Shown here in pieces: positions 36,437 through 43,706 of a DNA stretch of 64,000 bases (position 1 is its first letter; the number at the start of each line of letters is the position of its first letter). Source of the stretch: Paenibacillus sp. BK033 (GTDB lineage: Bacteria; Bacillota; Bacilli; Paenibacillales; Paenibacillaceae). Below the pieces are notes generated by a model. That model searched no databases. It worked only from the letters and a program-made list of their open reading frames with translations, and was not told the DNA's origin. The position numbers and the translations under genes were made by a program. Where the stretch lies: the NCBI RefSeq assembly GCF_004345425.1, contig NZ_SLVP01000002.1:791652-855651 (forward strand), written 5' to 3'.

Positions 36437-36906
36437 AATCTTCTACAGGATAAGGAAAAGGTACTACATAACTGTTAGAGATACAATGAAATTCCCCTTT
36501 TAATCACCTTACCTTTTCTGCAGGAGGCATTAGCGTAATCTGCCCTTTAGCCATCCATGCAGCGCAAAAACAGCGCTGCACCACAGAGGATGAAAATGTT
36601 TAGAATCTGTCAATACTTCTAACGAGGCTGGGAGAAGAAGGTCTATGAACTATGGTGCCATTAGAGCCCAACCTTCACGGTGCATCACAGAATGTCGCAC
36701 CCAATACGGGTAGCACTTATGGGAGATTAATCCTTTTTGACTGGTTGCACCAGCCTTACCTTTGTTTTTCTATGAAAGATGCTAAACTACCACACAACTC
36801 CATAAGCATCAACTTCAGAGGCTCAGCCTTTTTTTTAAAAGTGTTATTCTGGGTCTGTTTTATTATGCTCTTTTTCAGGTTTTGAGCTAAGTTTATTTTC
36901 ATGGGA
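36437..36906. other. Gene-free debris between the intron remnant and the cassette array
   Basis: No frame here has both a ribosome site and recognisable features. A GCAGCG-CAAAAA-CAGCGCTGC hairpin lies near 36560-36580. The stretch could be leftover mobile-element DNA. Confidence 0.4.
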
Positions 36907-36986
36907 GTTCAACGACGAGCGGCGGCCGAACGAATGGCCGGCCGCTGCTGTGACATGATTGAGCTATCGTTCATCGATAGCTTAAC
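36907..36986. repeat. Cassette-junction element 1 (degenerate)
   Basis: GTTCAAC is followed by a GC-rich hairpin (AGCGGCGGCCG / GGCCGGCCGCTGCT) and by TTGAGCTATCGTTC, which matches the tail of the better copies. The TAACGGG word is lost at the head and altered at the tail. It marks the left edge of the array. Confidence 0.55.
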
Positions 36987-37086
36987 TATATCACCTTATG
37001 AGTGCACTTTTAAAAGACCCGTAAATCCCAAGTTCCCTATATCCCGATCTTCAACTAAAATACAGGTGCTGAAAATCGGGGGAAGT

Positions 37087-37586
37087 TTAACTTATTTCCG
37101 CTATCTGTTTTATTTTATTTATAGCTTTTAAGACAGCATCACGATTTTTAGCTGTTTTCATCCAAATTGGAAGCCTGCTTTCCACACTTAAATAGTAAGG
37201 AGATGGTCCTCTTAATTCAGCTTCTACGTACTTTTCTAGATAAGATAAATGTTCAATATTATACGCCCAAAGAGTATGTCCACAACAAGGTGCTTGTAAG
37301 TACAGTGGATAACCAAAATACCAGTCATAATTCCCGCCTATATTAATAACCCCATCACGCCAGGAATTTCCATAAGAAATAACGTTTTCGTTAAAACAAT
37401 TTTTACCTGGAATCAATTCCTTGACCAGCCCGCAAGACGTACAAATGAACCTTTTTATTGCATCTCTATAATAAGGTGCTTCAGGTGATATACCTTAGAT
37501 TTATCGTTACAATTAGGGCAGTGTACAATAAATTCATATCCAAAACTCTCTAACATAAGGTGTCCATTCTTAAATTGTTTTTTCAT
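37087..37586 (-). pseudogene. Zinc-ribbon protein with one frameshift
   Basis: The start at 37586 gives MKKQFKNGHLMLESFGYEFIVHCPNCNDKSKVYHLK and then runs to a stop. Shifting by one base near 37480-37488 gives APYYRDAIKRFICTSCGLVKELIPGKNCFNEN and reads on to 37087. The repaired protein of about 166 residues has two CxxC pairs (HCPNC and ICTSC), as in small TFIIB-type zinc-ribbon proteins, and a C-terminal region rich in Trp and Tyr. It is either a recent pseudogene or a sequencing error; a homopolymer is not involved. Confidence 0.7.
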
Positions 37587-37660
37587 AACAACCCTACATT
37601 AATCGTTTTTTGGCCTTTCATCTCCAGAACTTGTTTTTATATATTATACAAAGACTCCAC

Positions 37661-37748
37661 GCTATCCTGCCCGTTAACGTAATAAAGCTGCCGATCGGCG
37701 CCGACAGCTTTTTCATGGTCTTCATTTAACTAACGTCTCCCGTTAGCG
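37661..37748. repeat. Cassette-junction element 2
   Basis: The head is GCTATCCTGCCCGTTAACG, the central hairpin AAGCTG.CGGC / GCCG.CAGCTT then TTTT, and the tail TTTAACTAACGTCTCCCGTTAGC. The stop codon of the HAD gene (TAA on the minus strand) is part of the tail TAACGGG word. Confidence 0.75.
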
Positions 37749-38438
37749 CAATGCGCTGCTTATCTCCATGATCTCACTAACAGTATAGTCGGCGAGTGTT
37801 AAATCCTGCTGACCCGAGTTCAGGTTAATAAATCCAATACAGGTCATACCTGCTGCCTTTGCAGCAACTACGCCATTCCTTGAGTCCTCTAGTACAACGC
37901 AATGCTCGGGTCTTACCCCGAGTAGACGGGCAGCTTCCAAATAGATATCTGGTGAAGGCTTACCCTGTTTCATCTCCTCTCCACTAATGGTGATTTTGAA
38001 GAAATTCTCAATACTTAAACGAGTAAGAACCCCTTCTATAAACCAGCGTGGTGATGAAGACGCCACCGCCATAGGAATGCGGGCAGCCTGCAATAATACA
38101 AGAAGATCCTTAATTCCTTGAATTGGCTCCCAAGTCTCACTTAAGAGCCTCTCAAGCTTGATGTTTTTTTGAAAAGCGAGAATTTCCCTTAACCCAGCTT
38201 CTATACCATATGTTTGCCGTATAACACGCCACATCTCAGGGTTAGTCATACCAACAAATGATTCTAGATCTTCTTGTTCGACATGATGTCCAAATTGTGC
38301 CATTGTCAACCTGTCTGCCTCGAAATGCAGTGGCTCGCTATCAAGGATAACACCGTCCATATCAAATATAAATGCCCCTATAACCTTCTTGTCTGTCAGT
38401 CCCTGATCGAAAAGCACTTCACACATTTTAGTCTTCAT
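37743..38438 (-). CDS. HAD-superfamily hydrolase (beta-phosphoglucomutase-like)
   Basis: The start is ATG at 38438 behind GAGAGGAAAG; the frame is open to 38462. The product has 231 residues. Motif I FDMDGVILDSEPLH with the nucleophile Asp, motif II VASSSPRW, and motif III/IV GKPSPDIYLEAARLLGV and VLEDSRNGVVAAKAAGM are all intact. Members are phosphatases or phosphomutases acting on small sugar phosphates; the substrate is unknown. It is one of the cassette-array genes and ends inside element 2. Confidence 0.88.
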   Translation of the reverse strand: MKTKMCEVLFDQGLTDKKVIGAFIFDMDGVILDSEPLHFEADRLTMAQFGHHVEQEDLESFVGMTNPEMWRVIRQTYGIEAGLREILAFQKNIKLERLLSETWEPIQGIKDLLVLLQAARIPMAVASSSPRWFIEGVLTRLSIENFFKITISGEEMKQGKPSPDIYLEAARLLGVRPEHCVVLEDSRNGVVAAKAAGMTCIGFINLNSGQQDLTLADYTVSEIMEISSALR

Positions 38439-38518
38439 AGGACACTTTCCTCTCATTATCAATTTTCTACTTGCTTTCCTAAAATTGTATCACAAGCCGG
38501 AAGTTTTCCGACCTTTAT

Positions 38519-38592
38519 TTCAATGAAAAAGGCAGCCGATCATAGCCGGCTGCCGCGGTGTTAACTCAGCTATAGTTCCCCGTTAACTTAAT
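38519..38592. repeat. Cassette-junction element 3
   Basis: The head is degenerate (TTCAATGAAAAAGGCAGCCG). The hairpin GGCAGCCG / CGGCTGCC is intact, and the tail TTAACTCAGCTATAGTTCCC with CGTTAACTTAA is well kept. It separates the HAD and SUKH-3 genes. Confidence 0.7.
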
Positions 38593-38599
38593 AAGAAGT

Positions 38600-39085
38600 C
38601 TAAAGAATCTCAGGAGTTTCCTTACCCTCACATAGAGCTTCAATTGCTTCTTTTGGGTTATTACCGAGAAAAGTCAGATATTCGTCGAGTGCTCCATAAA
38701 TCCCCCCAGAAGGAGTCATCATTAAAATTAAGTGTTCATTATAAGCCTCACCAATAACCACCAATGAAGTATTAATACGCTCCTCATAGGTTTCAACTCT
38801 TTCTTTATTAATATGATTTATCGCTTTAATAGGATTAAAATGAAAATTAGCGGTTTTTTTCGGAACTCTATATGCTGGATGTTCGATCGTCAGCCCACCA
38901 AACTGAGATAGAAAGTTAATGACTAGTTCATTCACAAAATAATCCTCTTCCATAAATACCTTTATATACTCGCTCACACCTGCCTTGTAAGTTGCAGACC
39001 ATCCTGAAGACTGCAGTATTTCCATAGTTTTAGCACTAAATAGCATTCCTTCTTCATCCCCTTGGATATCATCCCTTGTCTGCAA
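38600..39085 (-). CDS. SUKH-3-type immunity-like protein
   Basis: The frame has 161 residues from a TTG at 39085; the in-frame ATG at 39046 (MLFSAKTMEILQSSGW) is an alternative with AAGGGG upstream. The pattern LQSSGW..., FVNELVINFLSQFGGLTIEHP and the closing GGIYGALDEYLTFLG match the SUKH-3 family. Its members are often immunity proteins of polymorphic toxin systems, or otherwise unknown. There is no toxin next to it. It lies 2 nt behind the metallophosphatase gene, without an element between them. Confidence 0.65.
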   Translation of the reverse strand: MQTRDDIQGDEEGMLFSAKTMEILQSSGWSATYKAGVSEYIKVFMEEDYFVNELVINFLSQFGGLTIEHPAYRVPKKTANFHFNPIKAINHINKERVETYEERINTSLVVIGEAYNEHLILMMTPSGGIYGALDEYLTFLGNNPKEAIEALCEGKETPEIL

Positions 39086-39087
39086 TA

Positions 39088-39786
39088 CTATACCGGTAAT
39101 TCGATTATATCTTTATATATCAAACGATTATTATTTATTAGGTTAATATCATAATGAAAATGCCCGAAAAACCATCTATTATATTTAAGTTGATTTTGAA
39201 TAGTTTGAAAATAATTATGCATAATGTCTTCTTCATAATTAAAGCTATAATGATTATTTAACCAATTTAATATTTCTATTGAGCAGGTGTGTGTCAATAC
39301 ATAATCAACTGCCCAGCTGTTATTAACTAGATTTTTTAAACCTTCTTCATATTCTTCTTGTGAAGGCATCTCTCTCCTCCACCATGACTTGCCTTCAACG
39401 CGATATTCCTTATCATGTGAGGCAGCTCCACCAAAAGTAAAGAACTTTAATCCATCAATGTTAAAAACTTGTCCTCTTGTCATATGAAACACACTGTCGT
39501 TAATCTTATGAATCTTCCCGCCATTCCAAAATTCAGTTGGATACTTTTCTAGTAAATCAAAATTCTCATGATTACCGTCAATAAATAAGGTAGTAAAATT
39601 TTTCTGTTTTTTTAACCACTTTAACCAGTATTGGTCCTCAGCATCAAGCTTCCATATAAGACCAAAATCACCTGTAACAATAACGTAGTCCTTCTTGGTT
39701 AACTCTCGTTGTTTAGGGAAATTCCTTGTATTTAAACGCTTCCCTATTTCGATAGTTCCATGTATATCACCAGTAATAAAAATCAT
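39088..39786 (-). CDS. Calcineurin-like metallophosphoesterase
   Basis: The start is ATG at 39786 (MIFITGDIHG), with GTGAGGGG 4 nt upstream; the frame continues to 39822 without a site. The product has 232 residues. The dinuclear metal motifs are in order: GDIHG near residue 5, VTGDFGL near 40, DGNHENFD near 75, and a later LTHTCS. It should be a metal-dependent phosphatase or phosphodiesterase of unknown substrate. It is probably translated together with the SUKH-3 gene that follows. Confidence 0.88.
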   Translation of the reverse strand: MIFITGDIHGTIEIGKRLNTRNFPKQRELTKKDYVIVTGDFGLIWKLDAEDQYWLKWLKKQKNFTTLFIDGNHENFDLLEKYPTEFWNGGKIHKINDSVFHMTRGQVFNIDGLKFFTFGGAASHDKEYRVEGKSWWRREMPSQEEYEEGLKNLVNNSWAVDYVLTHTCSIEILNWLNNHYSFNYEEDIMHNYFQTIQNQLKYNRWFFGHFHYDINLINNNRLIYKDIIELPV

Positions 39787-39858
39787 TTGACCCCTCACTT
39801 TCAGAAATATATTGCCATTCATTATATTTGAACTAAAGTTCTTCGATAGCGTAACGGC

Positions 39859-40512
39859 TCATCTGAACTGATCAGCTTTATTTCGAGATAGCCAGTCCAC
39901 CATAAAATCAAACAACTCGATTGAGTAAGTATGCTTATTTTGGGTACTCGGAATCGATGTAATGATTTCCACAATATTTCTATCAACGCTCACGGAATCT
40001 ATAAAATGGACTAGACCGGGAACCTCTTTATTAAGCGCTTCGAAGTAATGTTTTTGTGGCTTGATGAACTGTAAATTCATATCAAAGCCCCCTCGTTTCC
40101 TCGAAGAATCCGATTCTTTCCGTTTAATTAGTTCATCCTCACTGCAGCTGAGTAGATAATATCTGTCAGGGAATCCGATTTTTTGGTCTAGAATCAGATT
40201 CCGATAGTAATCGGCTATAAACTCTAACGACTGATTATCAAATAAAGTAAAATCATACGCCCAGTTATACCAAAAGGGTTGAAATAAATCGATGTCTATA
40301 ACAACAAAAGAGTGCTTATTCCTGTTTTTCAAGGCTATTCTCCATCGATCTGCCTGACGTTCAAACCACCATTCTCTATATTCAGGGTTAGGTCGTTCTT
40401 TCCACCAGGTATTAATTTCGGGGATATGAAAAGCCCCATGAATGGCAGCCAGTTCAGAGGATGTGCTTGTTTTTCCTACAGCACTAGCACCTTCGATACT
40501 TATAATGGTCAT
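39859..40512 (-). CDS. AAA-type P-loop nucleoside/nucleotide kinase-like protein
   Basis: The protein has 217 residues. Walker A is IEGASAVGKTSTSSELA (residues 6-22) and a Walker B-like strand is SFVVIDIDLFQP (near 67-78). The LID-like region SCSEDELIKRKESDSSRKRGGFD is rich in Arg and Lys, as in deoxynucleoside kinase-like proteins. The substrate is unknown; resistance kinases and nucleotide kinases share this form. It has a ribosome site GGAGGAGAAGG before the ATG. Element 4 lies between it and the macro-domain gene. Confidence 0.75.
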   Translation of the reverse strand: MTIISIEGASAVGKTSTSSELAAIHGAFHIPEINTWWKERPNPEYREWWFERQADRWRIALKNRNKHSFVVIDIDLFQPFWYNWAYDFTLFDNQSLEFIADYYRNLILDQKIGFPDRYYLLSCSEDELIKRKESDSSRKRGGFDMNLQFIKPQKHYFEALNKEVPGLVHFIDSVSVDRNIVEIITSIPSTQNKHTYSIELFDFMVDWLSRNKADQFR

Positions 40513-40534
40513 ACCTTCTCCTCCATAATTTGTT

Positions 40535-40627
40535 GCGTTAACCTCTTTTACTCCATAAAAAACGGCAGCGGATCTCTAATCAGCAGCCGTATTATGCTTT
40601 GAAACTAATGTTCCCCGTAATGAACTT
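40535..40627. repeat. Cassette-junction element 4
   Basis: The head is degenerate (GCGTTAACC...ACTCCATAAAAAACGGCAGCGG). The hairpin ACGGCAGC / GCAGCCGT is clear, and the tail TTTGAAACTAATGTTCCCC with GTAATGAACTT matches the family. Confidence 0.65.
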
Positions 40628-40688
40628 GCCGAATGCCCCGAACCCATGAAAATGTTGTTATCTAAAGGGGACGACTTCTTGAGTTAGC

Positions 40689-41237
40689 TCATATTCCCTT
40701 TAATATTCTTTGATATATCTGATAATTATCATCATCAAAACAAATGAACTGAATTCGCTTTATTGTTTGATTCTTCTCTACAAATTCCAATACAGAATGA
40801 ATGGCTATATCTGCAGCCATCTCTTTTGGAAATCGATAAATCCCCGTACTGATATTCGGAAATGCAATACTTTCAATTTGATTTTGAACTGCCAATGTTA
40901 GTGATTTTATGTAACAGTTCTTTAATTTCTCCTCTTCATTTGTCTTACCCTCGTTCCATACAGGTCCTACTGTATGTATAACAAACTTTGCTTTTAGTTT
41001 TCCTGCGGTTGTAATAACTGCCTCGCCAATTTGGCAACCACCTTGTTTAGCTCTGATCTTATTGCATTCTTCTAAGATTGCACTCCCGCCTGCACGGTGA
41101 ATAGCACCATCAACTCCACCACCACCAAGCAAACTTGTGTTTGCTGCATTAACTATGCAGTCTAATGAAGATTGTGTGATATCTCCTTTGATAACTTCTA
41201 TATAGACATCTTTTAATTGGACTTCCATCTTTTTCAT
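40689..41237 (-). CDS. Macro domain protein (O-acetyl-ADP-ribose deacetylase type)
   Basis: The protein has 182 residues and is a stand-alone macro domain. [24 protein letters not shown] (residues 28-51) is the ADP-ribose binding signature, with the catalytic Asn and Asp, and [13 protein letters not shown] (near 128-140) is the second loop. YmdB-type relatives hydrolyse O-acetyl-ADP-ribose or ADP-ribosyl groups on proteins or nucleic acids. Such genes are frequent in phage-defence and stress contexts. It lies between elements 4 and 5 in the array. Confidence 0.93.
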   Translation of the reverse strand: MKKMEVQLKDVYIEVIKGDITQSSLDCIVNAANTSLLGGGGVDGAIHRAGGSAILEECNKIRAKQGGCQIGEAVITTAGKLKAKFVIHTVGPVWNEGKTNEEEKLKNCYIKSLTLAVQNQIESIAFPNISTGIYRFPKEMAADIAIHSVLEFVEKNQTIKRIQFICFDDDNYQIYQRILKGI

Positions 41238-41326
41238 TCCCCCGATCTTTCGTCACTTTCAGATAACGTCTTATTTACTAACTTCGCAAAAATTCATACT
41301 CGATGAAATATTCGTGAAGCGATTGC

Positions 41327-41417
41327 GCTATCCTGCCCATTAGTTCAACAAAAAGCAGCCGAGCTTTATATGCCGGCTGCTGACGTGTTGTTAATTTATA
41401 GTTTCCCGTAATTCAAG
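41327..41417. repeat. Cassette-junction element 5
   Basis: The head is GCTATCCTGCCCATTAGTTC followed by AAC, the hairpin AAAGCAGCCG / CGGCTGCT, and the tail TTGTTAATTTATAGTTTCCC with GTAATTCAAG. It is one of the best-kept copies. Here GTTCAAC and, on the other strand, GTTGAAC flank the hairpin. Confidence 0.75.
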
Positions 41418-41549
41418 ATGCATGCATTGAGCCTCTTCCCAGTACTTATGCGTATCAATTAAATTTCCCCATATCCCTATCGCTTTTCGGATAAAGCAGG
41501 GATATCTACATATAACTAATGAGAATTCTTAAGAAAGGAGTACTGGACG

Positions 41550-41666
41550 ATGACTGATGTGATTAAACCTAACGGCTCACAGCATGCGGCCCCGCCCTCG
41601 GATGATCCGAAGAAGCAAGGCAGATCCGCAGCTAAGAAAAAATCGAAGTAATTCCGAATGAATAAA
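41550..41666 (+). CDS. Very small basic protein, the only plus-strand gene of the array
   Basis: ATG at 41550 follows AAGAAAGGAG at 9 nt. The 38-residue product is MTDVIKPNGSQHAAPPSDDP followed by a Lys-rich end (KKQGRSAAKKKIEVIPNE). A terminator hairpin follows at once. The ribosome site, short length and terminator argue that it is real, but there is no family match. Orientation opposite to its neighbours suggests its own promoter. Confidence 0.5.
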
Positions 41667-41690
41667 AGCCGCCGATTGGCGGCTTTGTTA
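41664..41690 (+). terminator. Terminator of the small plus-strand gene
   Basis: AAAGCCGCC / GGCGGCTTT with a 4-nt loop, ending in TTGTT. Confidence 0.7.
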
Positions 41691-41821
41691 CCGTTATAAA
41701 GGAAGGCACATACAGCGCTTTGCTATAAAGGCTAGAACAGCTGCTCAAAACAAGCTCGAGTCCTTTTCAATGCAATTCCCCTGCAAATGTTATGCAGATA
41801 ACTTGGTGGAATTAGTTATAT

Positions 41822-41913
41822 TAAACTGCCCGTTACTTCAACGAAATAAGGAGCAGCTGCCGCCGGCAAACTGCTCCTTATTTGTTCAGTTATCGTATCC
41901 CGTTACTTTAAAA
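41822..41913. repeat. Cassette-junction element 6
   Basis: The head is AACTGCCCGTTACTTCAACG, the hairpin AAGGAGCAG / CTGCTCCTT, and the tail TTCAGTTATCGTATCCCG with TTACTTTAA. The stop codon of the DUF3888 gene is the TAA of the tail word GTAACGGG on the minus strand. Confidence 0.75.
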
Positions 41914-42304
41914 GATCTTGGTAATTTGGAGGGAAATCTTTCTTATTCGGTCCTTTAAGATGTTCAAGATTTTTTAGTTCAACTCCAGTAGACGAGATCC
42001 TATATGTAAAAACATCTTCACCAACTGGGATATGAGGGCCAACAGTTGGACGCACATGGAGTGTGATTAATAAATCAAAACCACGGAAACCATTGGTTCT
42101 TTCAGTATGCGTTACTTCAACAAAATAAGGATATATATCTGGTGATCCCGGTACTGTAAATACATCTGAATATACTTCAGCTAACTTCTCTTGCATATGC
42201 GGTACTAAAAGTAATACAAGCATATCTTGAAGTTGTAGTTCCCTCGAGTCCTCAAGTGGCTTCTTACCGACTGCATTAGAAAATGTGGCTTTGTGAAGAT
42301 CCAA
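41903..42304 (-). CDS. DUF3888-type protein lacking its signal peptide
   Basis: The frame has 133 residues from a TTG at 42304. LEDSRELQLQDMLVLLLVPHMQEKL, the strand IYPYFVEVTHTERTNGFRGFDLLITL and VRPTVGPHIPVGEDVFTYRIS follow the DUF3888 pattern. Members are normally secreted, but this frame has no signal peptide and a weak start, so the N-terminus may have been lost when the neighbouring gene was joined. No junction element separates it from that gene. Function unknown. Confidence 0.6.
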   Translation of the reverse strand: MDLHKATFSNAVGKKPLEDSRELQLQDMLVLLLVPHMQEKLAEVYSDVFTVPGSPDIYPYFVEVTHTERTNGFRGFDLLITLHVRPTVGPHIPVGEDVFTYRISSTGVELKNLEHLKGPNKKDFPPNYQDLLK

Positions 42305-42352
42305 TCCATCCGATTTCCCTTATAAACCAGCGCTTCATTCAGTGCAGTTCCT

Positions 42353-42832
42353 TCAAGTTACACTATTGGATGCGTATCCATCAAAATCCACGTTTACAGC
42401 AGCAGTGGAAGAGTGAAATTGGACGTTATAATCACCAGAGCGCATACCTTGCGGATATTGAGTACTGCTTCTCCACGTATACTCTGCTCCTGGAGCTATA
42501 TTTACTGCTACATATTCTAAGCCTGTAGCAACGTGTTGTACCGTAACAGTTACCGCGCCTTTACCTAAGTTGTGAAAGTGAAGTTTTCCATAGCCGAAAC
42601 CACCTGGCACTACAAAAGCAGAGCCAGCGCTAGTATCAGTACTGCTATAGTTTGTCAGTGGAACAATAACAATGAAATCGTTAGGTGATTCTGTCGACAT
42701 GACTGGTGTTACAATTGGAAGATTGGATTCTGTCTGTGTTACCTCGGCAGAATCAGCGTTAATTATTGCTGGAATCGTTAAAGCTGCGGCTAGTGTTAGA
42801 GTTAGCACAATGAATTTAGTTTGCTTCATCAT
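42353..42832 (-). CDS. Secreted beta-sandwich-like protein
   Basis: The protein has 159 residues with a clear signal peptide (KFIVLTLTLAAALTIPAIINA). The mature part is rich in Val, Thr and aromatic residues and predicted to be all-beta (YGKLHFHNLGKGAVTVTVQH, APGAEYTWRSSTQYPQGMRSG, YNVQFHSSTAAVNVDFDGYA). It looks like a small extracellular domain of unknown role. It sits between element 7 and the DUF3888 gene, without an element on the downstream side. Confidence 0.6.
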   Translation of the reverse strand: MMKQTKFIVLTLTLAAALTIPAIINADSAEVTQTESNLPIVTPVMSTESPNDFIVIVPLTNYSSTDTSAGSAFVVPGGFGYGKLHFHNLGKGAVTVTVQHVATGLEYVAVNIAPGAEYTWRSSTQYPQGMRSGDYNVQFHSSTAAVNVDFDGYASNSVT

Positions 42833-42864
42833 TTAATACAATCTTCCTATCTACTAAATTTTTT

Positions 42865-42947
42865 ACTAACGGGTAATTGCATGGAGCAGCTGCCGCGGCG
42901 GAAACTGCTTCTAGATTGTTGAATTAATGTTCCCAGTTAGTTCAAAC
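42865..42947. repeat. Cassette-junction element 7
   Basis: The head is altered (ACTAACGGGTAATTGCATGG), the hairpin GAGCAGCTGCCGC / GCGGCGGAAACTGCTTC is imperfect, and the tail TTGAATTAATGTTCCCAG with TTAGTTCAAAC is good. The stop codon of the next gene on the minus strand lies in the tail word CTAAC. Confidence 0.65.
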
Positions 42948-43377
42948 GACCGATTTCGTAAGCTTTCTCAATTGCCGCTTTGTAGTTATCCCACTTAAAG
43001 TAGAAAGGTCCAATATCGAGTGGTTGATTATTACGTTCTAAGTAAAAATTACTCCACTCTACAATATCAGATTCTTTATCAATAGCCACAGAGATATATC
43101 CGCATTCTAGATCACCGCACAGCGGACAAATCAATATTGGATACCTATGATACTTGAATTCAAAAGGGAACTTAAATAAGAAGTAGTCAATTGTAAGCTG
43201 TTGTTGCTCATCATTTCCCCAACCAAAGGCAGGTACGAAGTCGTGCTCTTTCAGCCTTTGATACAAGGATATCGAATCAATGATTAAGTCAACAAATACA
43301 GTGTTGTTACCTTCATTTGAAAACACTTCTCCATACCTGCTGGCTAATCTTGTCTCTAGAAAGTGTATGTTAGTCAT
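42937..43377 (-). CDS. Unknown cassette protein with a CPLCGDLECG motif
   Basis: The protein has 146 residues. It has no family I can name with confidence. A central ICPLCGDLECGYISVAI holds three Cys residues as in small metal-binding knuckles. It is followed by IVEWSNFYLERN and a C-terminal YFKWDNYKAAIEKA. Similar small soluble proteins occur as orphan genes in bacteria. It ends inside element 7 and is preceded by element 8, so it is a typical single-gene cassette. Confidence 0.6.
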   Translation of the reverse strand: MTNIHFLETRLASRYGEVFSNEGNNTVFVDLIIDSISLYQRLKEHDFVPAFGWGNDEQQQLTIDYFLFKFPFEFKYHRYPILICPLCGDLECGYISVAIDKESDIVEWSNFYLERNNQPLDIGPFYFKWDNYKAAIEKAYEIGRLN

Positions 43378-43437
43378 GGCTTAAATCCCCCTGTATAAGC
43401 TCTTAATGCCACCTATCCATTTTAGCACATATTGGAA

Positions 43438-43529
43438 GTATCCTGCCCGTTACTTCAACAAAAGCTACAGAAGATCCTCCGATCCGCTGCAGCTTTTTTA
43501 TTTGATCTATAGATCCCAGTTAGTTGAAC
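43438..43529. repeat. Cassette-junction element 8, right edge of the array
   Basis: The head is GTATCCTGCCCGTTACTTCA followed by AC, the hairpin AAAGCTACAG / CTGCAGCTTTTTT, and the tail GATCTATAGATCCCAG with TTAGTTGAAC. Rightwards of it no further copy is seen up to the Tn7-like element. Confidence 0.75.
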
Positions 43530-43706
43530 TCCTATGAGCCAGTAAGCATGAAAGATAAGTGGGATAGCCCACTCTATCATATTATCTTGCGCCAAGCTTC
43601 ATTCACTTTGGTCTCCAGCTTAATGAAGGCTGCGAATTAATGATTCGGCCGCCTGTTGTTTGTGTCCCTTTAGTATCACCCTTCCGATTTATCAATAACA
43701 ACGCTT

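Noticed and set aside
36652..36885. A 77-codon plus-strand frame near the intron remnant
   Set aside because: It lacks a ribosome site and its composition is not coding-like; the stretch looks like element debris.
39953..39966. ATCGA followed by TGTAATGAT as the left end of the Tn7-like element
   Set aside because: The words lie inside the intact P-loop kinase gene and no further TnsB-site-like repeats follow, so the match is probably chance.
36907..43529. Classical integron with IntI
   Set aside because: No tyrosine recombinase gene is visible and the GTT/AAC words only loosely fit attC core sites; only the array-like organisation is claimed.
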